A DNA stretch of 64,000 nucleotides from Bactericera cockerelli (taxonomy: Eukaryota > Arthropoda > Insecta > Hemiptera > Triozidae): the NCBI GenBank assembly GCA_024516035.1, contig CM044955.1, forward strand, positions 57,648,650-57,712,649, read 5' to 3'. Each line of letters starts with the position of its first letter. The first letter of the stretch is position 1. Below the pieces are notes generated by a model. It saw only the letters and a program-made list of their open reading frames with translations, did not search any database and had not been told where the DNA came from. The position numbers were made by a program, and so were the translations under genes. This document shows, in pieces, positions 43,646 through 54,611 of the stretch.

Positions 43646-45190
43646 TCGCTTTTTCAGTATATCAATGAGTTTGTTTGCCACGCGAATCATAATAATTAAG
43701 CAATAATTATTCTTGAAATATATGATGCTTTTCATTGTGTACGAGCTAGGATTTGAGAAAATCCTTTCTTTTTCCTCTAGGGGTGCTGCAGTTCCGCAGC
43801 TCCTTAGCACCGGCCGCGCCTGGTACTAAGGATTTTTAAAAAATCCATATAGAAACACCCAGCCACTATAGCCACCTATACCTGTCCACTGGGGCACAGG
43901 ATTTTTACTGCTCTGTTCTTGGGTGTTTGGGGTCTTGAGAATTTCATTTCAACACGTCTAATTTCATGATTTTTTTTTAAAGTGGTTCCATAGTCAGGAT
44001 CTTAAACAGGACCACCATTGTCCCTATAAAAAATTCTTGGAACAACTAGATACCAGATTATCTTATTTGGCTCAATTTCGGTACCTACATTAAATAATTA
44101 TTTCCGAGATTTGACTTCAATCGAGATGTCCTTTTTAAGACTATAGTTGACAAGATACATAAATAGTTAAAATTTATTGGTATCGGCTATCGTTTAGGAA
44201 CTATGTACAAAACTAGAACCCAAAAAATGAGAAATAATATCCAAAATTCCTGACACAAAATCCTGTTTTCCTAACGCCTACGTTATTATTATTATTTTTT
44301 TTTTTTAAAATATTACAAGATTGTGCTAGATATGGGAGGCTAAATCATTGACTGGTTTCCTAGGTCTGGCATAATGCTACTGGCAACAATGTTAATATCA
44401 AAAACACATGACATCTCACATGGTATGTGGCTTCGTGACATTTCGTATGAGGTCGTGTAGATAATGTAAACTGAATACAACTGAAGACTGTCCTCAGTAG
44501 CATATTACATAGATATAGTTCTTGCCTAATATTTCATGATACCTACTTGGAAATACTCAACTCTGATTGGTTGATTCAAGGACAACTGAAGACAATTTCG
44601 AATTGTCTTCACATTTGGTGTTCTCCTTGGAAAGTAACATGAAATGTTAAGCAGCATTGATCTATTTTACACAAAGCTTACTCTTTTTTTTTTTTTTTTT
44701 TTTCTTTGAGTTGGATCAATTGTGCCATGTTCAAGGCATTATGAGTTGTGTTTTCACTGTTCAAAATTAGGTGAAAATGTCTTCAGTGTCTTCACCCGAC
44801 GAGCCGCCACTGCTTTAATGTGAGCAGCGACCAGTGGCGAAATTATAGGCAAAAATAAGATATTAGGATATTAAAAAAAGATATTGAAATGTCCTATAAT
44901 TCTGCGCTACCCACTAAAAATTGTGATATAATAACACAAAGAAAAACATTTATTGATTTATTCATCTACTGAGGAAGGATTTTTAAAATTTCCATATAGA
45001 ACGTCCAGCCCCTATATTATAGCCACTGGCCGCGCCTGGCACTCACAGTAATGAGACTCTGAACGAGAGGTCGAGAATGAGATTCTTTGTCCTCAGCTGA
45101 CGCCTTGCAGTTACGTAACAATTATATGCTGAGAGAATAAATTTAATTGAGCGTTAGAAATTTAATTGAGAAGTTCTCGAAATTTGTGTT
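43646..45190. other. Unassigned AT-rich sequence with one low-copy repeat
   Basis: A core of about 45 bp (GGATTTTTAAAA..TCCATATAGAA..CCAGCC.CTAT) occurs at about 43,829-43,870 and again at 44,975-45,020, near GGCCGCGCCTGG in both cases. This suggests one dispersed repeat family, boundaries unknown. A 17-T run lies near 44,687. No gene or RNA is supported. Confidence 0.45.
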
Positions 45191-45199
45191 AATCACAAT

Positions 45200-45350
45200 C
45201 GTGGACGACCTCAGTAGCTTGATCGATAAGGCGGCGGACTTGTAATCTGGAGGTCGTTGGTTCAAGTCCCGGTTTCAGCGTAGATTTGGTAAAGCGAGTT
45301 TGAGTAGTTGTGATATCACGAAAGAGATTAACACAAATTTGATAACATTT
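45200..45350 (+). repeat. SINE C (tRNA-derived), forward copy
   Basis: The A box lies in TAGCTTGATCGATAAGGCGG and the B box in GTTGGTTCAAGTCCCGG. Body TTTCAGCGTAGATTTGGTAA and GAGTTTGAGTAGTTGTGATA; end GAGATTAACACAAATTTGAT. The 5' flank (AATTTGTGTTAATCACAATC) resembles the complement of the element's own 3' end and recurs after it at 45,410. Confidence 0.8.
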
Positions 45351-45452
45351 AACGATGTGGAGAGAAAAAAATTAATTGAGAATGAGATATTTTACTAAGA
45401 AGTTCTCGTAATTTGTGTTAATCACAATCGTGATGTTACAATATTACTCATC

Positions 45453-45612
45453 AAAGGGTTGGGTGGAAGAGATTGCCACAGGCAACAACCCCGCTCTTAA
45501 AGTTAGAACATCTAGTGTGTTAATTTAATTATCTATATTTTTTTTCCTTTTTGTTGTTTATACTGTTTCCATTTTTGTAATCATTATTTGTACTTGTTGT
45601 ATCTTGTGATGG
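45453..45612 (+). mobile_element. LINE 3'-end fragment
   Basis: AGGGTTGGGTGGAAGAGATT, GCCACAGGCAACAACCCCGC, TCTTAAAGTTAGAACATC and TTGTTTATACTGTTTCCATT match the family at 29719-29905. The tail is cut short. Confidence 0.6.
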
Positions 45613-45614
45613 CT

Positions 45615-46089
45615 TAATTGGACAGGAATACCCAAGTTTTATCAAGATAAGTGCGGAAAGAATGAGCAGGAAATGGTAAGGAACTATTGACAGTTGTTGA
45701 GATGCCTGAGAGTTAAAACACAAATTTCCATTATAAAATTTGTCAATATGAGAATAAGAGGAACGATTAAGAAGATGAGAGAACTGGGTTGCAAAGATGT
45801 GGTGCTAGGATGTATGTTTAAAATGGTTTAAAAATATATTAAAGTAATACATTGTTAACAAAAAAAAGCAATTTTTTACATCTCAAAGCACAGACTTTTG
45901 AAAGTTTTGAATCTTCTAATTCTTCTTACGCACAGGTTTGAGGCCTTCAAGATGCACATTTCAATTCTAAGTTCTTAAGCCATTCCATGAAAGGCCCCTG
46001 CTTTATCACCATCTTATGAGAGATAAATGAAATCATTTGAAAATCCAGTACTACATACGTCACGAGTGGGCTAAAGGTTGCGTGTCTTC
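45615..46089. other. No recognisable feature
   Basis: AT-rich sequence without a supported gene; the minus-strand frame at 45529-45723 lies over the LINE fragment edge and is not called. Confidence 0.45.
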
Positions 46090-46745
46090 AGGCATATTCA
46101 TCGAAGGATGTTGTTCAATTTTCTTCTTCGGCATTTTTTTAGAATACCCGCGATAAGGAATTGTTGAAATTTGCATGTTGATGGTTCTGTAGTCGATGGT
46201 TGTGTGGTGCATTTTCTCTAGTTCAGCATTCTTTAAATCTCTAGAACACCAGCGATAAGTAATAGTTGCAAATTTGAATATTGATGGTTCTGTGATACAA
46301 CATCATCTTTTCTTCGGCATTCCTTAGATACGTATTTGGAACACCCGTGATAAGGAATATTTTCAAATTTGCATGTTGATGGTTCTGTGATGCATCATCT
46401 CTTCTTCGGCGTTCCTTGGATACGTATTTGGAACACCCGTGATAAGGAATATTTGCAAATTTGCATGTTGATGATTCTGTGATGCATCATCTCTTCTTCG
46501 ACATTCCTTAGATACGTATTTGGAACATCCGTGATAAGAAATAGCTGCGACTTTGCATTTTAATGGTTCTGTAGACGAGTAGCTACGTCAAAGACGCCTT
46601 GCGTTCTACTTCAACTGCATCTCCTCTATTTCGGCATTCTTTAGATCTCTTGAACACCAGCGATAAGGAACAGTTGAAACTTTGCATTTTTAAAATTTTG
46701 CACAGTTGAAACTTTGCATTTTGATGGTTCTGTAGTCAAGATGGT
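46090..46745. repeat. Irregular tandem repeat of about 90-130 bp
   Basis: Five to six variants of a unit carrying CACC(A/C)GCGATAAGGAAT or CACCCGTGATAAGGAATATT, GCAAATTTGCATGTTGATGG, TTCTGTGATGCATCATCTCT and TCTTCGGCATTCCTTAGATA. Two adjacent units at about 46,330-46,520 are the most alike (period about 93-95 bp). Confidence 0.75.
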
Positions 46746-46747
46746 TC

Positions 46748-47292
46748 TTTTTTAATTTGGGTTTAACGTCGCTTCCAACTGTATGATCATATCAGGACGG
46801 AGGTTCAAATTTCCATTCGCTGGAAACTCACAAACCAGCTACTCAAATTAACTCAAATTAACCCAGCTTCAGTGGGGTCGGAAATAGCCTGCATCACGAG
46901 GGTTCGAATTTGAATGTTTAGGTTACCCATGCAAGTCCTCGCCTCGCTGGACGTCTCTTAACTTCAGTGACTGTATGAGAACTGTACCCCGTTCCAGAAA
47001 CACTCTCTACTCTCATAATCTCCAAAACTTCCTTTCAACTGTTACACAACGCACTCTGATTGGTTAATTTGAACGCAATAACCAATCAGAGTAGGCTGTG
47101 TGACGTTTGAAAATGAAGAGATTATTTGGAGTGGAGAGTGTTTCTAGAACGGGCTACAGGACTTCAGTCATCAAGCCTGAGTAAACCTGTTGGCTCTAAA
47201 TTTGTTGACACATGGCATGAAATCATTCGGAGATTTTGAGAGTTTTTCTGGAACTAGCTATTGGTGCTTTCAACGTGCCATCGACGCTAGTA
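46748..47292 (-). repeat. 5S-rRNA-headed SINE, reverse copy interrupted by a MITE
   Basis: From the left in plus orientation: GGGTTTAACGTCGCTTCCAA, TGTATGATCATATCAGGACG, TTCCATTCGCTGGAAACTCA, CAGCTTCAGTGGGGTCGG, then the 5S-like head complement ACCCATGCAAGTC, CTCGCCTCGCTGGACGTCTC, TTAACTTCAGTG and GAGAACTGTA. The rest of the head (GGTGCTTTCAACGTGCCATC, GACGCTAG) lies after the MITE at 47,268-47,292. It confirms head, body and order seen at 36124-36385. Confidence 0.75.
46986..47266. mobile_element. MITE nested in the 5S-headed SINE
   Basis: The left end CCGTTCCAGAAACACTCTCT..ATAATCTCC and the right end (complement of TAGTTCCAGAAAAACTCTCA..AATCTCCGAATG) are inverted. A third, internal inverted end (GGAGAGTGTTTCTAGAACGG) is at 47,131-47,153. 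Between them lies a palindrome (CTCTGATTGGTTA..TAACCAATCAGAG). Three ends suggest a composite or two overlapping copies. Confidence 0.65.
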
Positions 47293-47310
47293 GTCGCAAC
47301 TTTGTTGGTT

Positions 47311-47630
47311 GATGGTTCCATACAGTATGTTCTGATATTCATGTACATCTAGTACAACTTCTCACTTTTCAGTTTATACTGATGGTTGATGGTTCCATAC
47401 AGTATGTTCTGATATTCATGTCCATCTAGTACAACTTCTCACTTTTCTCACTGATGGTTCCATACAGTATATTCTGATATTCATGTACATCTAGTACAAG
47501 TTCTCACTTTTCTGTTTATACTGATTGTTGATGGTTCCATACAGTATGTTCTGATATTCATGTACATCTAGTACAACTTCTCACTTTTCTGTTTATACTG
47601 ATGGTTGATGGTTCCATACAGTTTTTATTT
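47311..47630. repeat. 77-bp minisatellite, about five copies
   Basis: GATGGTTCCATACAG starts at 47311, 47388, 47453, 47530 and 47607, giving intervals of 77, 65, 77 and 77 bp. The unit also contains TATGTTCTGATATTCATGTA, CATCTAGTACAACTTCTCAC and TTTTC(A/T)GTTTATACTGATGG. A related partial unit follows at about 47,818-47,890. Confidence 0.9.
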
Positions 47631-47869
47631 ATATGTAAAACAAGGTGTCATCTCTTATCATTGGAAGCACTGACAATATGCCTCCAGCATTGCCTCTTTG
47701 AGTGGCAATGCTGATTTGTTGAATTAGAAATTCACTGGCTCTGCTGTTTCCACAGTTTTTTCTATAAGCTTTTTTCCAATTTCCTTGATCCAATGTTTGC
47801 CTTCTTCACAGAATATGTTCAGTATGTTCTGATATTCATGTACATCTAGTACAACTTCTCACTTTTCAC

Positions 47870-47962
47870 TTTCTGTTGCTACTGATGGTTGATGGTTTTC
47901 ACTTTCTGTTGATACTGATGGTTGATGGTTTTCACTTTCTGTTGATACTGATGGTTGATCCA
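47870..47962. repeat. 34-bp tandem repeat, about three copies
   Basis: The unit TTTTCACTTTCTGTTGATAC plus TGATGGTTGATGG recurs near 47,862, 47,896 and 47,930. Minus-strand frames read NHQYQQKVKTI repeats, which are compositional. Confidence 0.8.
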
Positions 47963-47964
47963 TA

Positions 47965-48340
47965 CAGCCGCCTCGCGCGCTACTTCAGGTACCTGGCTGA
48001 TATGAAAAACACAGCTGAAGTACCGAGGTAGTGCGCGAGGCAAATGTAATTCCATCCCAATTATCTGGAACGACGGCGCCACCTGAAACAGAGCTTGAGA
48101 GATATGACGTCAGAGACAAAGCTTTCCTGTGTGTCGCCCACACAGGAGATGTGGCCTCGAGAAACATGTAAAATTCGCGGATCTTTGTCCTCATACACGT
48201 CGTATTTATAGGGTAAGAGAACACCTTTTCCTCCTAAGATACGAGTCTCAAATTCTGCAGGCGCAATTATAATATTCTCAATCAATAAATTTCAACGCAG
48301 GACAATAAAAGACATATAATTAATATATTACATAAAAGAC
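47965..48340. other. No recognisable gene; short inverted motif
   Basis: CGCGCTACTTCAGGTACC at about 47,978 and GGTACTTCAGC..GGTAGTGCGCGAGG near 48,010-48,040 are partly inverted to each other. Several minus-strand frames overlap here but none shows a recognisable domain. Confidence 0.4.
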
Positions 48341-48560
48341 CTTAATACAAAACGAGTGACAGAGTGGTACGCGAGAGAAGGAAAGAGAGGAAGAGAACAT
48401 CCACCAACGAGATGGGACGACGCAATAAGAAAAACAGCGAGTAATACATGGATGAGGAGAGCCCAAGACAGAGAAGGATGGCGGTCATGCGATCTGCAAC
48501 ACTGGAGACAAACTCTAGTGCTGATATCACAGATCCAAACAGTGATAAAAGACCTATAAT
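48341..48560 (+). pseudogene. RTE-like LINE ORF2 C-terminal fragment
   Basis: The plus frame reads TKRVTEWYAREGKRGREHPP, then TRWDDAIRKTASNTWMRRAQ and DREGWRSCDLQHWR. The pattern RVTEW..R.GKR.RG.P.TRWDD.I.K.A...WM..AQDRE.W is the standard C-terminal end of RTE-type LINE polyproteins (recognised from family knowledge, not searched). It lacks the endonuclease and reverse transcriptase and is a remnant. An RTE-type enzyme could be the mobiliser of SINEs bearing the GGCGTTAGGAAG tail here (inference). Confidence 0.75.
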
Positions 48561-48564
48561 ATAT

Positions 48565-49260
48565 AATTGGAGCTCAGTTTAACACATTTGGACCCAATAT
48601 TTTAGAATGAAGGGGGTTGTAGCAATGTTTGTTTCCCGACTCTTCACCACAGATAACCCACATAGAATTTTGTCATTCAATTAAAGAAGCTTTTAAAAAA
48701 TTGAAAAAATAGTCAGGAAAAAAAAAATAAAAATAAAGGGTATCACCTGTTATTTTTTTAGGTATATTATTCAGAAACGAAAGATCAGTCAAGTCAGAGT
48801 TATTCATTAAACTTGCACCGCCCACACAAAACATGGCAAAAACACCATGGCACGGTTGCACTAACAAGCATCACAGAAGACGAATTTAAAAAGTGCTTAC
48901 TAGAAAAACCCACTTGTTTTTTTGTTTACATTCGAATAGAAAGGAAGCTGGCGCGTGCAATGAAATCAACACCCGTCATGTGCTGCTCTTTGTAGTCATT
49001 TAAATAAAGTTTTTATTTATTTTTATTTATTTTTTTTATTTTCAATCAATTACTTTTTTTTACAAAACATAACAATCAACAATCAACGAAAAAAAAAAAA
49101 AAAAAAATGAAATCAGATTTGCTTTTTTAAATAAATAAAAAGTGTGATGTCTATAGCCCACTGTGTCATAGTTAATGACATGTGTTGGGCTATATATGAC
49201 ATAATATATGTCCCACCTCCCAGGAAAGGGGTATAAACAGAATCAGTATGAACAGAAATA
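48565..49260. other. No recognisable feature
   Basis: AT-rich sequence with a 21-nt A run near 49,090. Two short frames (48813-48995 plus, 48673-48867 minus) lack recognisable motifs. Confidence 0.45.
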
Positions 49261-49264
49261 CTTC

Positions 49265-49400
49265 TCAATTAAGTGCTGGGTCAACACGAGCGCACTGGAA
49301 GATATCCCTTACAAAACATTGTGACCAAATTGTAAACATATTATTTTATACAATTTTCTTGTCGGCACAGCAAGGGAGTATCTAACCTAACCACTATTCG
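49265..49400 (-). repeat. SINE A fragment
   Basis: TTAAGTGCTGGGTCAACACG, AGCGCACTGGAAGATATCCC, TTACAAAACATTGTGACCAA and TTCTTGTCGGCACAGCAAGG match the 5' half of SINE A in reverse. The A-box end is decayed. Confidence 0.65.
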
Positions 49401-49894
49401 TGCGCTCAATAAGACCTGATAATGTACACCAGTTCACTTCACCACTGATTAAAATAAAATAACGGAAGTCTTAACTAATAAATAAAAAAGACTTTTTGCA
49501 CTAATTGAAAACAAATTTCCCTCGCAAAGAACCAACGGTAAGGAATCTACAGGGTTCAGGAGGCCACTATTTTAAAATTCAGAACCTCTTGGCTTTGTGG
49601 ATGTGGAAATAAAATGCAATGAAAATACAATGTAGTTTTGTACCTGATTATTTAGAATATCAAATGAAATTTATACCACAGCATTTTAATTCCTCGAGAA
49701 AAGCACATTTTTTTTTTTTAATTAACGTTCGAGACCGCAACCTGGATTTGAGTTCACCAGCAGATGGTCATGGGCCTTCTTCTAACCTTGGAAGGAAATA
49801 TATTTGAAAATATTCAAATTATATCTCTAGAACGGAAAATCACCTGATAATACAGTCGAGCCTGAATAAGGAGAATAATTTCCAGGTCAAATTT

Positions 49895-50145
49895 AGACCA
49901 GCAGTCTGGCTGGGGGACTGTAAACAGGGAGTAGACCAGCAGTCTAGCTGGGGGACCATAAACAGGGAGTAGACCAGCAGTCTGGCTGGGGGACTATAAA
50001 CAAGGAGTAGACCAGCATTGGCTTGGTTCTGGGGGCCCTTGACAATTATTAGCCTCCTTGTAAAGACAGTGAAAGAAGTGCTGAGTCATTCCTCCACTGT
50101 CTGGCTACCATCGTTCACGATGACGTCACCCTGTGATGATGGTGA
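49895..50145 (+). repeat. Dispersed repeat K with three 38-bp units
   Basis: Three copies of a 38-bp unit (GACCAGCAGTCTGGCTGGGG, GACTGTAAACAGGGAGTA) are followed by GACCAGCATTGGCTTGGTTC, CTTGACAATTATTAGCCTCC, TTGTAAAGACAGTG, CTGTCTGGCTACCATCGTTC and ACGATGACGTCACCCTGTGA, ending in GATGATGGTGAT. This is the most complete copy. Confidence 0.8.
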
Positions 50146-50149
50146 TAGG

Positions 50150-51200
50150 GTAAAAAACCTCTTTGTTGGAGAAATTCAATGATACAAGCTCGATTCAACA
50201 GCGTTTAAATGATAAAAGTTAAAAATTTGTTTGAACCTAAAATTTTGTGTAGATTTTGAAAATGTCATAAATAATAATAAGTGTCATTTAAAATTCCAAA
50301 GATGACCTTGAATAACCTTGAAGGGGTCATCCAAGAAACTTCTAAAGTTCACCATAAAATGTCTCCTTTAGAGGTATGAAAATGATCCTTTAACAGATTT
50401 TTTCTATCATCACTCTTGTTCTCGAGATATTAGAATGTCTCGTTTATAATGGGACACCCTGTATGTAACTACCAAATTTTGCACGGTACTCAAGTAGTTT
50501 ATTAAACGGTTGTAAAATTTAACTATCTGAAAACCGATTAAAATGGTATGCTTGTCTGGTTCCCCCCTATTTGTTGTACTGCGCTTATTTAGCTCATCAT
50601 TGCATTTAGAATTAGTTATTGGGATAACCACCTGCCCATCACCCCACAGATCGCCGTGTGAACAAATAACAAATGGACTTGAATAGAGAATTGATAGTGC
50701 AATATCACCCCAACTACCTAGACCCCAGGATATAATGAAACTCCTCTTCCCGGAAAATTTAAATAGCAAATTAATTTTTTCTGAAAAGAAAAAAAAAAAA
50801 AAATGTGTTAGCGATGGACTTGTGTGTGTTGGTTGTGTGGCTTGGCGAAGGGGCTTTTTTTTATTATATATATTATATTTATAATTATGTTAATAATGTT
50901 TTATTTAAAATGTACAGATGAAATGTTTTTTAAAGGAAAATAATCAACCTCGCTTTGAATACTTTTACTCTGGGGCTTGGTATTTAAAACAGCGTTCGAA
51001 TTTCCCCTTTGGATCGACAAAGATATTTTTTGTCTAAAGAAGGTGCCTGCTCTGTTGTTTCGTTTCTTATACAAGTCTATCTTATTGGTTCATAACTCGA
51101 AAGTGCAATTTTCACATCTATCGGAGTCAAAATTGTTGTGAATTGATTTTTTCGACATTTATTGTTTAAAATTTTTCAGAAGTCTACTACATACTATAAA
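50150..51200. other. Mostly unassigned; one MITE-like end
   Basis: At about 50,449 the sequence GGGACACCCTGTATGTAACT has the terminal motif of ACAGGGTG-type elements, preceded by GTTCTCGAGATATTAGAATG; the other end was not found. The minus-strand frame 50410-50769 spans it without a recognisable domain. Confidence 0.45.
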
Positions 51201-51910
51201 GTAAAAACACTGCCAATTATGGACACAATACTTCCTCGTGATTGCTTCACATTGTAAACACGTGCCAATTTTGAGATTTTTTTAGAAAATTACTTGTATC
51301 TCTAAAACGGCTCAACCGATTTTCTTTAAATTTATTTTATATGGTAGAATATTGTTTTTTCTACATTCTAGATTCTACAAAAAATTCTGTATCGGCAAGT
51401 CGTGGTCCTTGTTTTTTGACTTCTTTGTCCAAAATTTCGGATTTTCTTAAATATCAGAGTAAAATTATAATTAATTTAAAAATAAGTATAAAAAGCCTAT
51501 GTAAAATAATAATATGCATAACCATACAAAATTTCATCAAAATCGGGTGTACCGTTCACGAGATATCAGCGTTTAAGTAAAAAGTTAGTGGTCAGGCGCA
51601 TGGTCTCTTTCGCCAAGAACCGCTAGTACTAATTCGATGAATTTAAAATGGGACCATCTACAGAATGTCTCCTAGATGTTTGCAAAATTTCATCAAAATC
51701 GGTCGAGTAGTTTCCGAGATTTGCGCGTTACAAGGAATCGTTTTAACAGACCGACGGACCGACAGACGGACACAAAACCAAATTTGCTCAGGAGGTTATG
51801 AAACGTCCAGAAATATGAAAAAAATTGAAATCGGAGCAAAAAATATTTTTTTTTACAAAAACGAACACAATACTTCCGATTTCTAATATTAGAAATTTCT
51901 CGGAAGTAAA
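51201..51910 (+). repeat. Family H element, complete-looking copy
   Basis: Starts AAAACACTGCCAATTATGGA, contains GATTCTACAAAAAATTCTGT, TTCATCAAAATCGGGTGTAC, AGGCGCATGGTCTCTTTCGC, TTCATCAAAATCGGTCGAGT and GACCGACGGACCGACAGACG. It ends in a hairpin (ACTTCCGA..TCGGAAGT around TTTCTAATATTAGAAA). No conserved reading frame is seen. Copies of different length at 20625-20781, 31684-32555 and 61310-61388 share this 3' end. Confidence 0.8.
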
Positions 51911-52180
51911 AAGAAGAAGAAAAGTATATATAAAATACCTTGGACTGCAGGAACTTTTCAATATATCTACCTATCGTGATAATATATGTTCTTACAAATT
52001 AAAAAAAAAAGTTATTGAAAAAGAAAGATCATTATTATCCAATGGTGTTACTTACTGACAAAGCTCATTTCCACCTAAAATTGGCATGCCATATTGACAT
52101 TGAAACACAATGCACCTGAAACATAAAGACAATTAAAAATTTATAAACATTTGGATGAAGCTTTATTTACATCTTTTATA

Positions 52181-53830
52181 CAGGGTGTCCCACCAAACTT
52201 GGACACCTCAAATTACTCGGCCTCAGAAAGAGTTTTTGAAAAATAAAAAATCCTAGGGTACATGGTCTAATTATGCGGTTTCAGTCATGGAATTTTTTTT
52301 ATACAGGGTGGTTCAAAAGTCAAAAATTGAGGTGTCAACTTTCGATTTTTAAATGGATCGACCTGAATTTTATTTGATAATTTTACTTCTAAATGGTTCC
52401 TGAGTACTTTTTTAAACAAAAATTTTACATACAGGGTGGTTTTTTTCGACCAATTTTTTTTCTAAATCTCGAATAACTCAAGTTTGTTTAATTTTTTCGA
52501 TAACAAGAATAGAGAGTGTTTGTGTAATGAAAACACGCACTTTCAATTGGCATCAAAAATTTTTTTACAGGGTGGTTCACAAGTGAAATAATGACTTGAT
52601 TTTTTTTAAAACTGAGTTTTTTTAATTTTTTATTTGGGATTAATAATTCTCGCTTAATTTTACACATTTTTTGTTAGACATATCGAAAAACAAAACTAAA
52701 GTGTTGTACAGGGTGATACATAATTTTTTTGTGACACCCTGTATATGGGCAGTCAAAGAGACGTAAAATTAAATATAAAAACTAAATGTACAAGAAAAAC
52801 TTTGATTTTTAATGATATCAAAAAGTTATGGTGTTTTAACTAATATTGTCGCATGGACCACCCTGTAGATATTCTCTTACACTATCATGTGGGTACTCGA
52901 GGTTGTATAAAAGTCAACGAAGACTTCGAATCGTGGGGAAAAACAAGTAAAAAACACGAATTTTGAAGCCATTTTCAATTTGGTGTACACACTGAATGAT
53001 TTTAAAACTTGAAATAAAAAGTAGGTAGGTGTAGACACAAAATTGAAAACGGCTTTTTGAATTCATTTTTTTCTTTCAGATTTGGACTCCTCGTTGAATT
53101 TTAGACAATTTCGACTACCCATATGATGTTTTAAGAAAATATCTACAGGGTGGTCCATGTGACAATATTAGTTAAAACGCCATAACTTTTTTATATAATT
53201 AAAAATCGAAGTTTTTCTTGCACATTTAGTTTTTATATTTAATTTTACGTCTCTTTGACTGCCCATATACAGGGTGTCACAAGAAAATTATGTCTCACCC
53301 TGTACAACACTTTAGTTTTGTTTTTCGATATGACTAACAAAAAATGTGTAAAATTAAGCGAGAATTATTAATCCCAAATAAAAAATTAAAAAAACTCAGT
53401 TTTAAAAAAAATCAAGTCATTATTTCACTTGTGAACCACCCTGTATAAAATTTTTTGATGCCAATTGAAAGTGCGTGTTTTCATTACACAAACACTCTCT
53501 ATTCTTGTTATCGAAAAAATTAAACAAACTTGAGTTATTCGAGATTTAGAAAAAAAATTGGTCGAAAAAAAACCACCCTGTATGTAAAATTTTTGTTTGA
53601 AAAAGTACTCAGAAACCATTTAGAAGTAAAATTATCAAATAAAATTCAGGTCGATCTATTTAAAAATCGAAAGTTGACACCTCAATTTTTGACTTTTGAA
53701 CCACCCTGTATAAAAAAATTCCATGACTGAAACCGCATAATTAGACCATGTACCCTAGGATTTTTTATTTTTCAAAAACTCTTTCAGGGGCCGAGTAATT
53801 TGAGGTGTCCAAGTTTGGTGGGACACCCTG
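52181..53830. mobile_element. Foldback element: 1.65-kb near-palindrome
   Basis: The left half (CAGGGTGTCCCACCAAACTT onward) and right half (ending GGGACACCCTG) are inverted copies of each other almost to the centre at about 53,005. Four inner ACAGGGTG(G/A)T motifs on each arm are mirrored. The outer ~600 bp per arm are nearly identical; the inner ~150 bp are clearly more diverged. TATA lies directly outside both ends, fitting a TA or TATA duplication. No transposase is present. Read-through would give a long hairpin RNA. Confidence 0.85.
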
Positions 53831-54009
53831 TATACAGTGAGCATGGATGGTAACAAGTTAGAAATAAATATAAACAAAGCCTGATCAAGGGTGGTGATAA
53901 AGCCTTCGGCATTCTCTTCCACTCAAAAATCAAATTACTGGCTTGTAGAATTATTGATTGATTGTAAAAAAAAATGCTAGAAAAATGGGGTGCTGCCACA
54001 TAAACAGGA

Positions 54010-54185
54010 CTAAAATGGAATTTATAGTGACGCTTTTTTAGTTAGAACTATGTGTATATAAATATATATTTATCTATATCTATCCTTTTTATTTGTTTAT
54101 ATTGTTTCTATTTTTAATTTTTTATAATAATTACTGTACACATGTCTTTTTATATCTAATAAAGTATTTAATAGTAATAATAATT
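54010..54185 (+). mobile_element. LINE 3'-end fragment
   Basis: GACTAAAATGGAATTTATAG, TTTATTTGTTTATATTGTTT, CTGTACACATGTC and TCTAATAAAGTATTTAATAG, with AATAATAATT at the end, resemble the ends at 29719-29905 and 43206-43265. The hairpin part is missing. Confidence 0.5.
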
Positions 54186-54485
54186 CTAGGATTATAAGAG
54201 TGTGAGTGCTTTCTATAGGCCCTGGAAGCCCTAATGAAATGAACCCCGTCGAACTTTAATTACCCGTGAAATGCTTTTCACTTAAAGTTAATCTTTTCAA
54301 AACCTTCACTGACGATAAACTTTTATGAGCTCCTCAATGTATTGTTTCAGTGTCACTACCGGAACATATCCTACGAATGAATCTAATTGACATTTCATAA
54401 GTAGAAAGGGTTGGAAAGAAACTTCCAAAATTAATCTGATAGTGACTATTTTCCCATCGAATCAATACATTTTACTTCAGATAAA

Positions 54486-54520
54486 TTTCTAATATTAGAA
54501 ATCAGAAGTTTTTTTAATAC
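54486..54520 (-). repeat. Family H 3'-terminal hairpin fragment
   Basis: AAATTTCTAATATTAGAAAT with AGAAG following is the terminal hairpin of family H in reverse; little else of the family is recognisable. Confidence 0.4.
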
Positions 54521-54611
54521 TTTTTCATTATTTATTTTTTATAAACATATAACAATTGACAAGCACAGAAACATAAAAAAATATTATATACATAGATAAA
54601 ATGCTTTAAAA

